From Butyriboletus loyo (lineage: Eukaryota; Basidiomycota; Agaricomycetes; Boletales; Boletaceae): a stretch of DNA of 26,446 nucleotides. Under the pieces are notes generated by a model. It saw only the letters and a list, made by a program, of their open reading frames with translations. It did no database searches and had not been told where the DNA came from. Each line of letters opens with the position of its first letter. The stretch's first letter is position 1. Positions 1-9,584 of the stretch are shown in pieces. The translations under genes and the position numbers were made by a program. The stretch spans positions 1 through 26,446 of the forward strand of contig JBBPSI010000299.1 of NCBI GenBank assembly GCA_038093515.1, read 5' to 3'.

Positions 1-527
1 GATAATGCTTATGGGAATCGACCTCCGATCGAGATAGAATGAGAGATACATCGAGGACTGGATCCTATTCAGGAGGAGTTAATTACTACTCCACAACCGG
101 TTAATCAACCGAGACCCACAAATGAAGAAGATGACTTAGGACAGATGTATAGCGCTAAGTGGATTAAATCTCTTCTAGCTGCTGCTACTGTCGATGGTAT
201 CCCACAGTCTCACAAGGCAGTAATGAGATTACCTCCTGCCGAGAGATCCTTATGGCTAACTGCCATGGGAGAGGAATACAAGTCGTTTCAAGAACGACGA
301 GTATGGGATCTGGTAGATCTTCCCAAGGGACGTCAAGTCATTAAAGGGAAATGGATAAATGTACGAAAAAGCGATGGACGATACAAGTCTCGCTGGGTAG
401 CAAAAGGCTTTACCCAAATCTTCGGAATTGATTATGAGGAAACCTTCTCACCAGTTGCCAGGTTTGAAACCATTAGGATTCTCTTAGCTCTAGCTGCCTT
501 AGAAGATTGGGAAATCGAGGCTCTAGA

Positions 528-1344
528 TGTTACAGTTTTACCCCTAAGCGTACCCCGCCACTCGTTTTCCCACGCTCACGCGTCCCCGCCGCCCCCGCCG
601 TCTCGCGATGCCGCCCATCGCCCGCTCCCCAGTCGCCTAGTGGACGTTATCCACTTCCCCGGTTGCTCCTGCGAGTCTCTGTGCCGTTGCACGAGATAGC
701 CCCTGTCTTCTCGCCCCGTCGGGCCGGACCTTCAGCTGAGCTGTCGCGTCCCTCTTTATTTGACCAATGACATTTCTTACATCACGTGACTAGCACGTGA
801 CTAGATTACGACGCGTCAGTACCTTCGCGTCGAGACCCGTATCCAAGGGCTCCGCCGTTCGCGCACCCTTCGCCCTGTGGGGCCGGCCTCATGGACATCG
901 TCACTTCACGTTCAGCACTTCTCATTCGCTGACGATGTCGCCACCTTACTCGGAGCTTCGCTCCCTCGTTACCGGCACTTTGCCGCTTCCTTCTTTCGCC
1001 GCTATGACTCGGACGGACTCATAGCCCTTTGCCCTCGCTGCCACGCACAGCTCGGTCTGTGCACGATACCCCTTAGTATATAAGATCGTACTTAGAGTAG
1101 TACGAGTTCTTTAGCTAATTCTACGCATCTACCAAGTGCCTAGCAATCTAGCTTATACCCCATCTGCCGATAGAGCCGATAAGCCTCAGCTCGATCTCGT
1201 CTGGTCGCCACCATACGACATCTCGCCGACACTTGCTCTGCAGAAGCCCGATAGCGTCGTCTACGCGAGTCGGCCATCTTCCCGATTAGGCTCGAGCCCC
1301 TATTCAAGCGCTCGCTGCTAGTTGTTTCGCACTCCAGCGTAACA
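528..1344 (+). mobile_element. Solo LTR, family 1, copy 1 (817 bp) in copia RT
   Basis: It starts TGTTACAG and ends CAGCGTAACA, and is flanked by the perfect 5-bp duplication CTAGA (523-527 and 1345-1349). Removing it rejoins the copia RT frame at ALDV/KTAF. No coding sequence lies inside, so this is a solo LTR left by LTR-LTR recombination. It carries two CACGTG boxes (783-788, 794-799), an inverted GCACAG...CTGTGC motif at 1045-1062 and a TATA box at 1077-1083. A second copy sits at 22190-23007. The small open frames inside are not credible genes. Confidence 0.93.
1045..1083 (+). promoter_or_regulatory. LTR core promoter: inverted GCACAG/CTGTGC motif plus TATA
   Basis: GCACAGCTCGGTCTGTGC at 1045-1062 is followed after exactly 14 nt by TATATAA (1077-1083). 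The same motif and spacing recur in two other LTR families in this window. Confidence 0.6.
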
Positions 1345-1834
1345 CTAGACGTCAAGACTGCATTTCTCTTCAGAGATCTTGATGAAGAAATCTATATGGA
1401 ACAACCTGAGGGTTTCGCTCAAAAAGGCTCAGAAAGTAAAGTCTGTCGCCTATGGAAAGCTATCTATGGCCTCAAGCAAGCAGCCCTTCAATGGAACAAA
1501 GCCTTGCATTTATCACTTATCAAACAAGGTTTCAAGCGTACCTTGTCTGACCCGGGAACTTATATAAAATTCATCAGGAAAGTCATCATTATTTTAGTTA
1601 TATACATTGATGATGCTCTTTTTATGGGTAGTGATAAAGCACAAGTCCTGTTACGCTTGGCGCTAACAATGAGAACTCTGAGGAGGCACTCTGGAGTAGC
1701 CTCAGGACTCTGGAGACGATTCTGGAGAAGTCTCAGACTATGTCTTAGTGCGCACACTAAGAGTCTGGAAGAGAACTAATTGCTAGCAGGTTACTGCGTA
1801 GAACTAGATAGTGTACATGGTGTAAAGACCGGGT

Positions 1835-1864
1835 CTTTATACTACTGGGGTCTGCGCACAGACC
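1835..1864 (-). promoter_or_regulatory. LTR core promoter: GGTCTGTGC, 14 nt, TATAAAG
   Basis: On the minus strand GGTCTGTGC (1864-1856) precedes TATAAAG (1841-1835) by 14 nt. The full palindrome here is GGTCTGTGCGCAGACC. Confidence 0.5.
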
Positions 1865-1913
1865 ATGTTCCTAATCGAGTCGCGAGAAGGAAACTACAAA
1901 TGAGGAAGGAATA

Positions 1914-1930
1914 TTCCAGAAGATTCTGGA
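1914..1930 (-). promoter_or_regulatory. Candidate heat shock element
   Basis: TTCCAGAAGATTCTGGA is a correctly phased run of alternating TTC/GAA 5-bp modules: three complete modules plus a partial fourth. It lies about 75-95 bp upstream of the minus-strand TATA of the 425-bp LTR, a position where such an element could act. A looser TTCTGGAGAAG lies near 1721. Function is inferred from the consensus only. Confidence 0.4.
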
Positions 1931-3023
1931 GTATGAAGGAAAGTGCGTCCGTGCACGAGAAGTGATGACTAAGCTAAAGCGGTTCCTACTGCTCAAAGGG
2001 CACTAGTAAAAGACTAGGCGAGTGAAGTAGTCCGAGTGGTAGAGGAAGGAAAAAGTATACCACTACCGTAACAAGTCCTTGCTCACAAGAAGCACTTTAT
2101 GAAGACTTGGGAGAGTCGAGATCTTGGAGAAGCAAAAGAGTATTTAGGCATGCGGATTACCAGGGATTGAAGAAATCGTACCCTGAGGCTGGATCAGTGC
2201 GATTATGCACAGAAGGTCATAAAACGATTCAAGCTTGAAAATGCAAAACCCGCATGCACACCTCTTCCTTCTGGTTATAATCCTTCACCATCAACCACTG
2301 AAGCATCGCCATCTTTGCGTTCACAATATCAATCTGTCATCGGATCCCTCCTATTCATCATGCTCAGATCTAGACCCGATATCGCTCATGCTGTCATCAA
2401 AATGTCGCAGTTCTCTTCCAATCCATCGGAAGAACATTTGCAAAGAGCACTCTATATAGTCCGCTATCTGGTTGGAACTCCAGACCTTTGCATAATGTAT
2501 TCCGGACACAGCCAGTCTGGTCCGAGAGCCAATTCTGGCTTTATTGCATACAGTGACACTGACTGGGCAGGCGATATTGAGACCTGTCGTTCAACGACTG
2601 GTTATTGTATATTTCTAGCATCTGGCATAGTATCATGGTTATCCAGATGACAACACAAGATTGCTCACTCTTCAACCGAAGCAGAATATATGGGCATGAC
2701 CGAGACCGCTAAACAGCTCTCTTGGGTGTGCTCCTTGTTCTTCGAGATGGGATACAGACTTGGTCCTTTACCCCTTCTAGTTGATAATCAGGGAGCTATA
2801 TTTCTGGCTTCCAATCCTGCCGTTGAAGGATGCAGCAAACACATTGCAATTCCATTTCATTACATTCGGGAATGCGTCGAGGATAAGGAGATTACTCTCT
2901 TCTATACTCCTACTCAACAACAAGCAGCAGATATCTTTACAAAGAATCTGACATGGCAGAGGTTTGAAGAAGTTTGGTCCATGCTCTCTCTTTCTCCTTT
3001 TGTCTCTATAAAGAAGTAATGCT

Positions 3024-3037
3024 AAAGCGAGGAGGAG
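3024..3037 (+). other. Polypurine tract of the copia element
   Basis: The 14-nt near-all-purine run AAAGCGAGGAGGAG ends directly at the first base of the 3' LTR. This is the usual plus-strand primer position in LTR elements. Confidence 0.75.
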
Positions 3038-3488
3038 TGTTGAAACAGTAGTGTTCTATTTCTGTATTTCACTTACAGCCACTATGTTTCTAGACTGGTC
3101 TATATGACATCATTGTCTAGACCTAGTCACGCTTATCACATTACAAATAGCTCTTATTATGCTATTGGACGATATGTTTAGTCTTATCTCTTATCTCTAT
3201 CATATCGTCATGTATTTCATACTATACCTTATAAAGGTACTATACAGAACATAAGTACAAACACTCATGTACTGTATATAAGACAGCCCTTATGGCTTGT
3301 CGCTTTTCTCTAGATCTTTCAGTTCTATCATCACTACTGCGATATCTCTAAGTTGAGCCTTGCTCCTTATACTCTGTTTGCAATACTCTCACTCTCGTAT
3401 TATCAGTGAGTCTTTCCACTGATAGGTTTACCCTTGCATCCTTTGTTGCCCTCGGTGCGCCTGCTCGGACTTTACCAATTCCGAAACA
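3038..3488 (+). mobile_element. 3' LTR of the copia element (451 bp)
   Basis: It begins TGTTGAAACAG straight after the polypurine tract, 19 nt after the pol stop. A TATA box (TATATAAG) lies near 3277-3284. The 3' end is placed at GAAACA (3488) because the sequence beyond it abruptly reads as gypsy RNase H on the minus strand, and because AACA mirrors the TGTT start. The 5-bp duplication cannot be tested since the 5' LTR is outside the window. The GGTCTGTGC promoter motif of the other LTRs is absent here. Confidence 0.75.
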
Positions 3489-5113
3489 TGCCATTGTGCT
3501 TGTCATCCCAATAACATTTGCGGCTTCTTCCAGTATTCAAGGTTCTTGTGATCTGTCCAGATCTCAAAACCTTCTCTGCCGATTAAATAATGTCGCCACT
3601 CTTCCAAGGCGTGTATTACTGCCAGCAGTTCTTTATTGTAAATTGGATAGTTCCATTCTGCAGCATTGAAAGAGTGGATAAGGAATGTGCAGGGTCACCA
3701 AAGGTCATCCGATCCTTTTACAGAAAGGACAGCGCCCACTGCTATATCTGAAGCGTCCATTTCTACCTGCATCTCCTTGTCATGATCTGGGTAGGCTAAT
3801 AATGGCGCTGTGTGAAACTTCTTTTTCAGCATGTCAAATGCTGTTTGTTCGTCCTTACCCCATTTGAAAGGGGTATCCTTTTTTGTTAAGTTATTGAGGG
3901 GTCAGGCAATCTCCGAGAAGCCCTCAATGAATCTTCAATAGTAATTACATAATCCCAGGAATGCTTGAACCTGCTTCAGATGCGAGGGCATTGGCCAGTC
4001 TTGGATGGCATCTGTTTTCTTCGACTGCATTTCAACACCGTTCCTGGAAACTACCATGCCTAAAAAGTCCACTTTGTCCGAAGAGAATACACATTTTTCT
4101 GGTTTTACATATAGATCATTTTCTCGAAGGTGTTGGAGTACTTCTTTTACTTTTTCCTCATGCTCTGCCCTTGTTTTTCCTTTTGTGAATATCATAACGT
4201 CATCAATATAGATAATGACACATGCATACATATCATTGAAGATATTGTTCATCATATTTTGGAAGGTGGGCGGGGAATGGGTAAGCCCAAAGTACATGAC
4301 AGTAAGTTCGTAAGCCCCAATCGGTGTAACAAACGTGGCTTTCCATTCATCTCCTTCCTTAATACGGATATTATTAAATCCCCATCAGAGATCCAGCACA
4401 GTAAAGATATTGGTGCCTTTAAGCCTATCGATCAACTGCAGGATGAGGGGTAATGGGTAACTGTTTTTAATGATTCTGTCACTTAGATATCGATAGTCCA
4501 TGACCAATCACTTGTCTCCAGTCTTCTTGGGAATAAAGAACACAGGAGCTGTCTGAGGTGACTTCAACAGTCTTATGTAACCCTTTTTGAGTTCTTTTTC
4601 CATGAAACTCCTGATCTGGTCTTGTTCTTCGTCAGTCATTGGAATGACGCGGCCCTTTTTCAGTACAAAATCAGGCTTGAGATCTATAGCATGATCCCAA
4701 GGTTTCTGCTCAGGCATTCTTGCTGCCTTGTCCTCAGAGAAAACATCTAAATAATCGTGATATACAGCAGGTACCTTTTCGGCAACTCCAGGTTCTATCG
4801 TACAGCAAGAAGTAAGGTTCGATGAAGAAATAGAGTCCGCAATGACTTTACAGTAAGGGGAACAATGATTGAAAGAAATAGTTTTGAAATGCCAATCAAT
4901 GTCTGGATTATGGCGTGTGAACCAGTCATAGCCAATAATCATTTGATGAGAACCAAGAAGTGAAACATAAGCTTTGATGGCTTCGTAATGTCCATCAATT
5001 TCCATAAATAAGGAAGCTTTGTGCGTAATGCGACCTATTGCTCCTTTAGAGCCATCGGCATTAATAACTTCCATGGAACTAGGTAACGGAATCAGATCAA
5101 TTTTGCGTGTATC

Positions 5114-5648
5114 TGTTATAATCATAACATTTATTCGTACACTTTGAACTTTGGACTTAGTCATTTCGTTCCAACTTCACTTTCAAAGGTCATGTGACAT
5201 AGTGCACATGATCATGGGAACTTACATGTGATCCCCTGCTGACTAAGCATATGATGTCATGGCCTAGACCAAGCCTAGACTCTATGACGTCACAACACAT
5301 GTATTTAATCTCTGTTTGCTTCTCTTCCTTTTGATCCCCATGCCTCGTGTGGTTAATCACCATTGCGCTTCTCTTCTTTCTGATCCCCGTCGACCCTGTA
5401 GTCTAGCCATGTATAGTAGTTCATCTCACGCACAGCTTGGTCTGTGCGCATATCTGTACAATATATAAAGGCTCGTGGTTAGACTAGGATTCCCTAGTTT
5501 TAACCACTTGTCTATTCGCTGGCAACAGTTGAGGATTAAGTTGAAGCTCCAGTTTACATCTGCCAGGAACTTGTGTATCCTGCAATCGTTGTGGACCGCC
5601 TGTGAAAGGTACTACATGCTAGCATTCGACTGCGCATTGCCCATAACA
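5114..5648 (+). mobile_element. Solo LTR, gypsy family, copy A (535 bp), antisense in gypsy protease
   Basis: It starts TGTTATAATCATAACA and ends CCCATAACA, with the perfect duplication GTATC on both sides (5109-5113, 5649-5653). Its sequence matches the LTRs at 25919-26424 and, inverted, 8275-8768, so it belongs to the same family as its host element. The two E-boxes seen in the 25919 copy are CATGTG (5191-5196) and CACATG (5205-5210) here, as expected from CpG decay. Promoter module: GCACAG...CTGTGC 5430-5447, 14 nt, TATATAAA 5462-5469. Confidence 0.92.
5430..5469 (+). promoter_or_regulatory. LTR core promoter, copy A
   Basis: GCACAGCTTGGTCTGTGC (5430-5447) lies 14 nt before TATATAAA (5462-5469). 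Confidence 0.6.
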
Positions 5649-6174
5649 GTATCGCAATAGTTTTTGTCGATGAAGGTATTGACTGCTCCCATATCCAGCA
5701 AAGCCTTAAGCGAACAAGTTCACCAAGTAGCATTTGACTGGTAAGTGATTTTCACCACTGGGGAATAATCTCCACCAAACATCAAGGAAGATTTGATAGG
5801 GGGTTTATAATTAGAAGAGGAAGAAAGTGAAGATCATGTGTTCATTTGTCTCAAAAGAGAATTAAGCACACACTTTCCTGGCGCCGAGCTCACAATAGGA
5901 GACTCTCTTTCAGGTTCTATAGATATATTCTGTGATGTACATGGGAAAGAATCATCATCATCCCCTTCACAATCAATCAATCCGGGAACATCTATGCTTA
6001 CATCCGAAGACGAATTCGTAAACACCGAACTAATCGACAACTCTGGTTCCTTATCTAAAAGTTCATTTCCGTCTACATTAGAGTCCGAAAATGTATATAG
6101 TGAAGAGAAATGATTATGAAAAGAAGAAGAAATATTGTCCAGTCCCTTAGACACCCCTGCACTAAGCGACTTCT

Positions 6175-7359
6175 TTATTTTAAAGACCTCGCGGCCTTTT
6201 CCTTTGCCTCACAGGTGAACAAGTCCGCCCAGTACGCCCTAGCGTCTTCTCCCATATACATGGCATGCTGGGAGGTTTCTCCTTGTTGTGGTGCTCCAAC
6301 CACAGGTGGTGCCAGTAAAGGCCTTGACTGATAAGAATTGTTTGGAGGGGTTACCTCCACGGAGTTGACTGGAACCCATCCTTGTACATAAGTCCCGTCA
6401 GCTTGCTGAATCCATTGCTGCCGCACTTTAGGGTGAGCATTGGAGCCAGCTTTGTCCTGATGGTTAGGGTTCTGAGGACAATTGGGGCGGATGTGCCTGA
6501 CATTACCGCAGCCAAAACAAGTCCTAGTTTCGGGACCTGATTGCTGGGCGCTGAGATCCATCAGGGTGCCACGCCCTGGTTGAGTTCCGACTGCGGTGTA
6601 GCTGGGAGGAGGTCCTTTAGGGGCTGGATAACCCCATTGTGGCTGCTGAGTAAAAGGCCGCCATTGTCGGGCTTGCCCTGTACCCCTTTCTGCGTACATC
6701 TGTTCGAAGGACCTTCCCATCTTTCGGAACTCTTCGATAAGGAGATTAAAGTCCTCCATGACATCCTCTGAAACAGATAGGAACACCTGTTTGTAAATTT
6801 CGTACTTGACCGCACATTTGAGGAGCTCGATGGCATGTTTTGGCTCACACTCTGATTGGCGGTATAGTACCTTGAACCATTTGAGGAAGGTATCGATCAG
6901 TTGTTGTCCTTGGGAAAGAGCTGATAATTTGATCAATGCCTGATGAGCCAGGACGTCAATTTGGAAGTGGCCTCGGATCATGGCCTGGAGGTACTCCCAT
7001 TTGGGCCATGCCTCATCTCCCTGCTTTCCCTTGCTTGCATTTGTGGAGTCAAGGAAAATTTCCTCAGAGGTGACGTAATCCTCTAGGACCAATTGTGAGA
7101 AGTCCTTCCCTTTTCCCTTGATTCAGCTGAGTACAGCAACCGTGCGGAGCTTGTCCGTCTTCCACGTGTTTACTGAAACCCAAACTTTAAGTGAAGTCCA
7201 CCAATGATGGAACTTCTCACAATCACCGTCCCATTCTCCTGGGTCGGCAACCTTCTTTGAAACATTTTCCTCTTTTTCCTTGTTAAGCCATTGTGCAAAG
7301 AGGTCGCGCAAGGTTTGGTCATCATATGAATAAGAAGTGGAGGGGCTGGGGTCCGACAT
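6175..7359 (-). pseudogene. Gypsy gag (capsid and zinc-knuckle nucleocapsid)
   Basis: The start is MSDPSPSTSYSYDDQTL at 7359. A helical capsid region follows, with DGDCEKFHHWWTSLKVWV near 7230-7180 and ALSQGQQLIDTFLKWFKVLYRQ near 6930-6860. A linker rich in proline and glutamine comes next, then one CCHC knuckle (C-x2-C-x4-H-x4-C) near 6490-6530, which binds RNA. The frame is broken once, by TGA at 7125-7123, and otherwise runs to TAA at 6177-6175. Pol continues in the -1 frame. Length (about 395 codons) is typical for a gypsy gag. Confidence 0.83.
6178..6184 (-). other. Candidate -1 ribosomal frameshift site at the gag/pol overlap
   Basis: On the minus strand the heptamer T TTA AAA lies in the gag frame, immediately before the gag stop TAA (6177-6175). 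It fits the X XXY YYZ slippery rule. The pol frame (TTT AAA ATA AAG) is exactly -1 to gag and stays open downstream. A short stem CTTAG...CTAAG with an 11-nt loop begins about 11 nt after the heptamer and could act as stimulator. Fungal gypsy elements are known to use gag-pol frameshifting. Use in this dead copy is inferred. Confidence 0.6.
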
Positions 7360-8274
7360 CCTTTTTTCCTGATCAACAGGGAAATCATCAGAAGTTTCTG
7401 AACCCAGATTGACCTAATTCCAAGTCTGCTGGTCCCAGTCGTGTTCGGAAAGTTCACCGTCTCCTTGGGGGTGTTGAACGGTGGGGAATGAGAGCTTAGC
7501 GGTGAATTTGTATTTGTTGAATGAGAGGGTGATGGTGAATGGATTTGTTTGTTTTCCAATTACGGCAGTGAAGATTTTGAGACCAAAGAAGAGGATGGTG
7601 ATGAGAAGGATGTAGGCGGCGGCAGATATGAAAATGATAAGTCCAAAATAGTTCATCGGCAAATTTTCTTCAGCAAAAACTGGTTTTCTTCAGCAAAAAG
7701 GAAACTACAAGATATAGGTTTCCTTACTGTCCCCTATCTTCCAAAGGAACTCTGGGGAACCCTACAGCAAGTAGGACGAAAGAAATATTTTTCGAACAGA
7801 GGTAATATCTCCAATGAAGTTTGGTCCGGTAATGAACCGAAACGGGTAAAGATTTTACTACGACTAATTGACAAATATTGATGAAGGGTTTTTTCTTCTA
7901 CCTCCCATGTTACCACAGGGACTACAATGAGAATTGCTCAGCCAAAGGGATTTGGGGGTCCCTAAGCCACACTTCACAAATCAGGCACGACCCTGATGCG
8001 GACTAACAACTCCAAAGGGAGCATCTGAGAATGAATTTACAAGTGCTACTCCGAGACACAAATTCTGCTCTTCCAAGGAGCTCCCCTAAAGGCGCAGGGG
8101 TGAAACGAAAATGAAAACTGGTGAACACCCAGTGACGATCCTTAACCCTGGATACCGGGTATGGTTTCCTAAGTGGAAAAGCTGCCCCTTCAAGTGGTAG
8201 CATACTGGTATGTGCATGGAAACAAAACTATCACTGCCCTGGGAACCAGGTGTGTATCAGAAGCTTTAACCAAG
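7360..8274 (-). other. Gypsy 5' leader with a small membrane-like ORF
   Basis: About 0.9 kb lies between the 5' LTR and gag. A candidate primer binding site, TGGTTAAAGC on the minus strand (8272-8263), starts 2 nt after the LTR end. An ORF at 7656-7414 (80 aa) begins MNYFGLIIFISAAAYILL with one strongly hydrophobic stretch. It is in the same frame as gag and separated from it by one TAG. Whether it is coding is unclear. A 16-bp direct repeat (TTTTCTTCAGCAAAAA) occurs twice at about 7665-7700. Nothing else is recognised. Confidence 0.45.
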
Positions 8275-8768
8275 TGTTATGAGACAACAATGTTATCAAG
8301 TGCACATGGGGTTCCACAACTGTTGCAGTTATACACAGTAACTGGCAAGTGTAATGAGGATAGCTCAGACCTTAATCTCTCAACTGTTGCCAGCGAATAA
8401 GACAAGTGGTTAAAGCTAGGGAATCCTAGCCCAAACCACAAGCCTTTATATATTACAAGGGAACGTGCACAGACCAAGCAGTGTGTGAGACTAATTACTA
8501 TACATGTACATATGAGAAGAAGTCAGGGTCAATGGAGATTAAATAGAAGTTGACAGCGATCAAAAAGAAGAGAAGCAAACGGAGATTAAATACATGAGGC
8601 ATGACGTCATAGAGTCTGGGCCAGTCTGGACCATGACATCATATGCTTAGTCAGCCTATGATCACATGTATAATCCCATGATCATGTGCACTAAGTCACA
8701 TGACCTTTGAAAGAGAAAAGTGACAAAGTCTGAACACAAAGTCTGTTATAAGAGATATGATTATAACA
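8275..8768 (-). mobile_element. 5' LTR of the gypsy element, copy B (494 bp)
   Basis: This is the inverted counterpart of copies A and C. On the minus strand it starts TGTTATAATC at 8768 and ends CTCATAACA at 8275. It has no matching 5-bp flanks, as expected for one LTR of an element whose other LTR is elsewhere. It is correctly oriented upstream of gag. Both E-boxes have lost their CpG. TATATAAAG (8452-8444) follows GGTCTGTGC (8475-8467) after 14 nt. Its left edge on the gene side cuts into the reading frame of the gene at 8769-9584. Confidence 0.85.
8444..8475 (-). promoter_or_regulatory. LTR core promoter, copy B
   Basis: Minus-strand GGTCTGTGC (8475-8467), 14 nt, TATATAAAG (8452-8444). 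The left half of the inverted motif has decayed here. Confidence 0.55.
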
Positions 8769-9584
8769 GTCGTCTTCCTTCACCAAGAAACACTGGATAA
8801 ATCCTTCACTTTGAAGGTTAGACTTGACATCTAGAAGAACCATTTGAGTTCCAGAACTACATCCAAGTCTATGCTCGTACTTACCCAGTCCAAGTGTAAC
8901 AGTACTGAGCTCTTGTGTCACAGGAACAATGTAGAAGGTTGGTCAAGTGCCAACCATTGTGATACAGGGAAATGACATGCTCTCCTTCCTCTCCATACCA
9001 AGCTGACTTCTGTTAAGATTATTCATCTGAAAGGCTGCAACAGCATCTGCTATGACCTGAGCCTCTGGATCTTTGGCACTGAGCTCAGTTTTGATTTGAA
9101 CAATAAGGAGAATGCACCACATGTGACAGTGAAGAAGACATATGTTAGTTTGAGCCTGTTGGCTGAAATATGCATAAATGTAGCATAATATGACCTCAGG
9201 GTGAGGGGGGGTTCTTCAAAACCAAGCATATGTAGCAGCTCCTGAGCAAAGTCATCAATTGCAGACTCCTGATCTACATACAGAGGAAGTGAATATGGAT
9301 CAGAACAAACCTTACAAAAACATCCAGACAAGTGACATACCTGCATTGGGCCCTAAAGCAAGATCCAGATACATCAATACATAATTAGTATCAGGGTTTG
9401 CTGCTACATTGTATTCATGAATGTTGGCAGTCATGAATTCAGGATCCACATTTTCAACAACAGCAGGAAGATTTTGACCAAAGAAATCCCTGGCTGGTTG
9501 GTTTTGAATGATGATGTTGTATGCCCTGAGGTCATTGGAAGTCCACTTGCTACCAGACTGCACTGATCGAGTGAGGGTTGACAT
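8769..9584 (-). pseudogene. Fungal gene of unknown function, 3' end cut off by the gypsy insertion
   Basis: Spliced model: exon 1 9584-9341, intron 9340-9274, exon 2 9273-9195, a very short intron 9194-9163, exon 3 9162-8769. Readable pieces are SGSKWTSNDLRAYNI, AIDDFAQELLHMLGF, DPEAQVIADAVAAFQ and PCITMVGT/PTFYIVPVTQEL. From memory, this order of motifs belongs to a large family in mushroom genomes that is usually annotated as hypothetical. Its core (a VQED-K block followed by Q-x3-A-A) recalls PD-(D/E)XK nucleases, but here the E-D-K part reads VQIKTEL. A TGA at 8945-8943 replaces an expected arginine. Coding stops at the LTR boundary after VKEDD. Confidence 0.5.

Larger units (their letters stand above)
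1649..2073 (-). mobile_element. Small solo LTR (425 bp) in copia RT
   Basis: Its ends are TGTTACG...CGTAACA, and the perfect 5-bp duplication AGTCC flanks it (1644-1648, 2074-2078). Excision restores the copia frame (KAQV/LAHKKHF). Minus orientation is inferred from a TATAAAG on the minus strand at 1841-1835, with GGTCTGTGC upstream of it (1864-1856, spacing 14 nt). A heat-shock-element-like array at 1914-1930 lies further upstream in the same sense. Nothing in it is coding. It is unlike the 817-bp LTR except for the termini and the promoter motif. Confidence 0.85.
1..3037 (+). pseudogene. Ty1/copia pol remnant (RT-RNase H), interrupted by two solo LTRs
   Basis: This is the 3' half of a copia polyprotein; the 5' part lies before the window. 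Reverse transcriptase begins in the open stretch from 145, with the copia signatures GKWINVRKSDG and EETFSPVARFETIR. It continues after an insert at 1350 (IYMEQPEGF, LWKAIYGLKQA) and reaches the catalytic YIDD at 1603-1614. RNase H follows after a second insert, with YSDTDWAGD near 2550-2580, SSTEAEYM near 2670-2690, and the C-terminal ADIFTKNL. The frame ends at the TAA closing at 3019. Deleting each insert plus one copy of its 5-bp duplication restores the reading frame exactly. Premature stops are TGA at 40-42, 2168-2170 and 2648-2650. The element is dead. The identification is certain at the family level. Confidence 0.93.
3489..6184 (-). pseudogene. Gypsy pol (protease, RT, RNase H), broken by stops and an LTR
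   Basis: Protease: KALLDMGAVNTFID just above 5653, with DMG where the family normally has DSG or DTG, then MIIGYDWFTRHNPDIDW near 4900. Reverse transcriptase: VFFIPKKTGDK, LVMDYRYL, MYFGLTHSPPTFQ and catalytic YIDD near 4200. RNase H: MDASDIAVGAVL, YPIYNKELLAV, IWTDHKNLEY. The frame is closed by eight TGA codons (for example after TGDK near 4503, DL near 4388, NYY near 3934, EIA near 3905, and before QAQW near 3507). Several replace the arginine expected at that site. Pol sits one base back from the gag frame and overlaps its end. Removing LTR plus duplication (540 bp) keeps the frame. Confidence 0.88.
3489..8768 (-). mobile_element. Ty3/gypsy retrotransposon, minus strand, 3' end missing
   Basis: Read on the minus strand the order is LTR (8768-8275), primer site, about 0.9-kb leader, gag with a CCHC knuckle, protease, reverse transcriptase and RNase H. 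The element breaks off at RNase H (QAQW, near 3490), where the copia element inserted. Integrase and the other LTR should lie before the window. An LTR of the same family in plus orientation is inserted in the protease region (5114-5648). Protease-before-RT order and the RT sequence type identify the superfamily. Confidence 0.88.

Noticed and set aside
528..1344. Small ORFs inside the family-1 LTR as genes
   Set aside because: Not conserved in frame in the second copy at 22190-23007; the sequence is a solo LTR.
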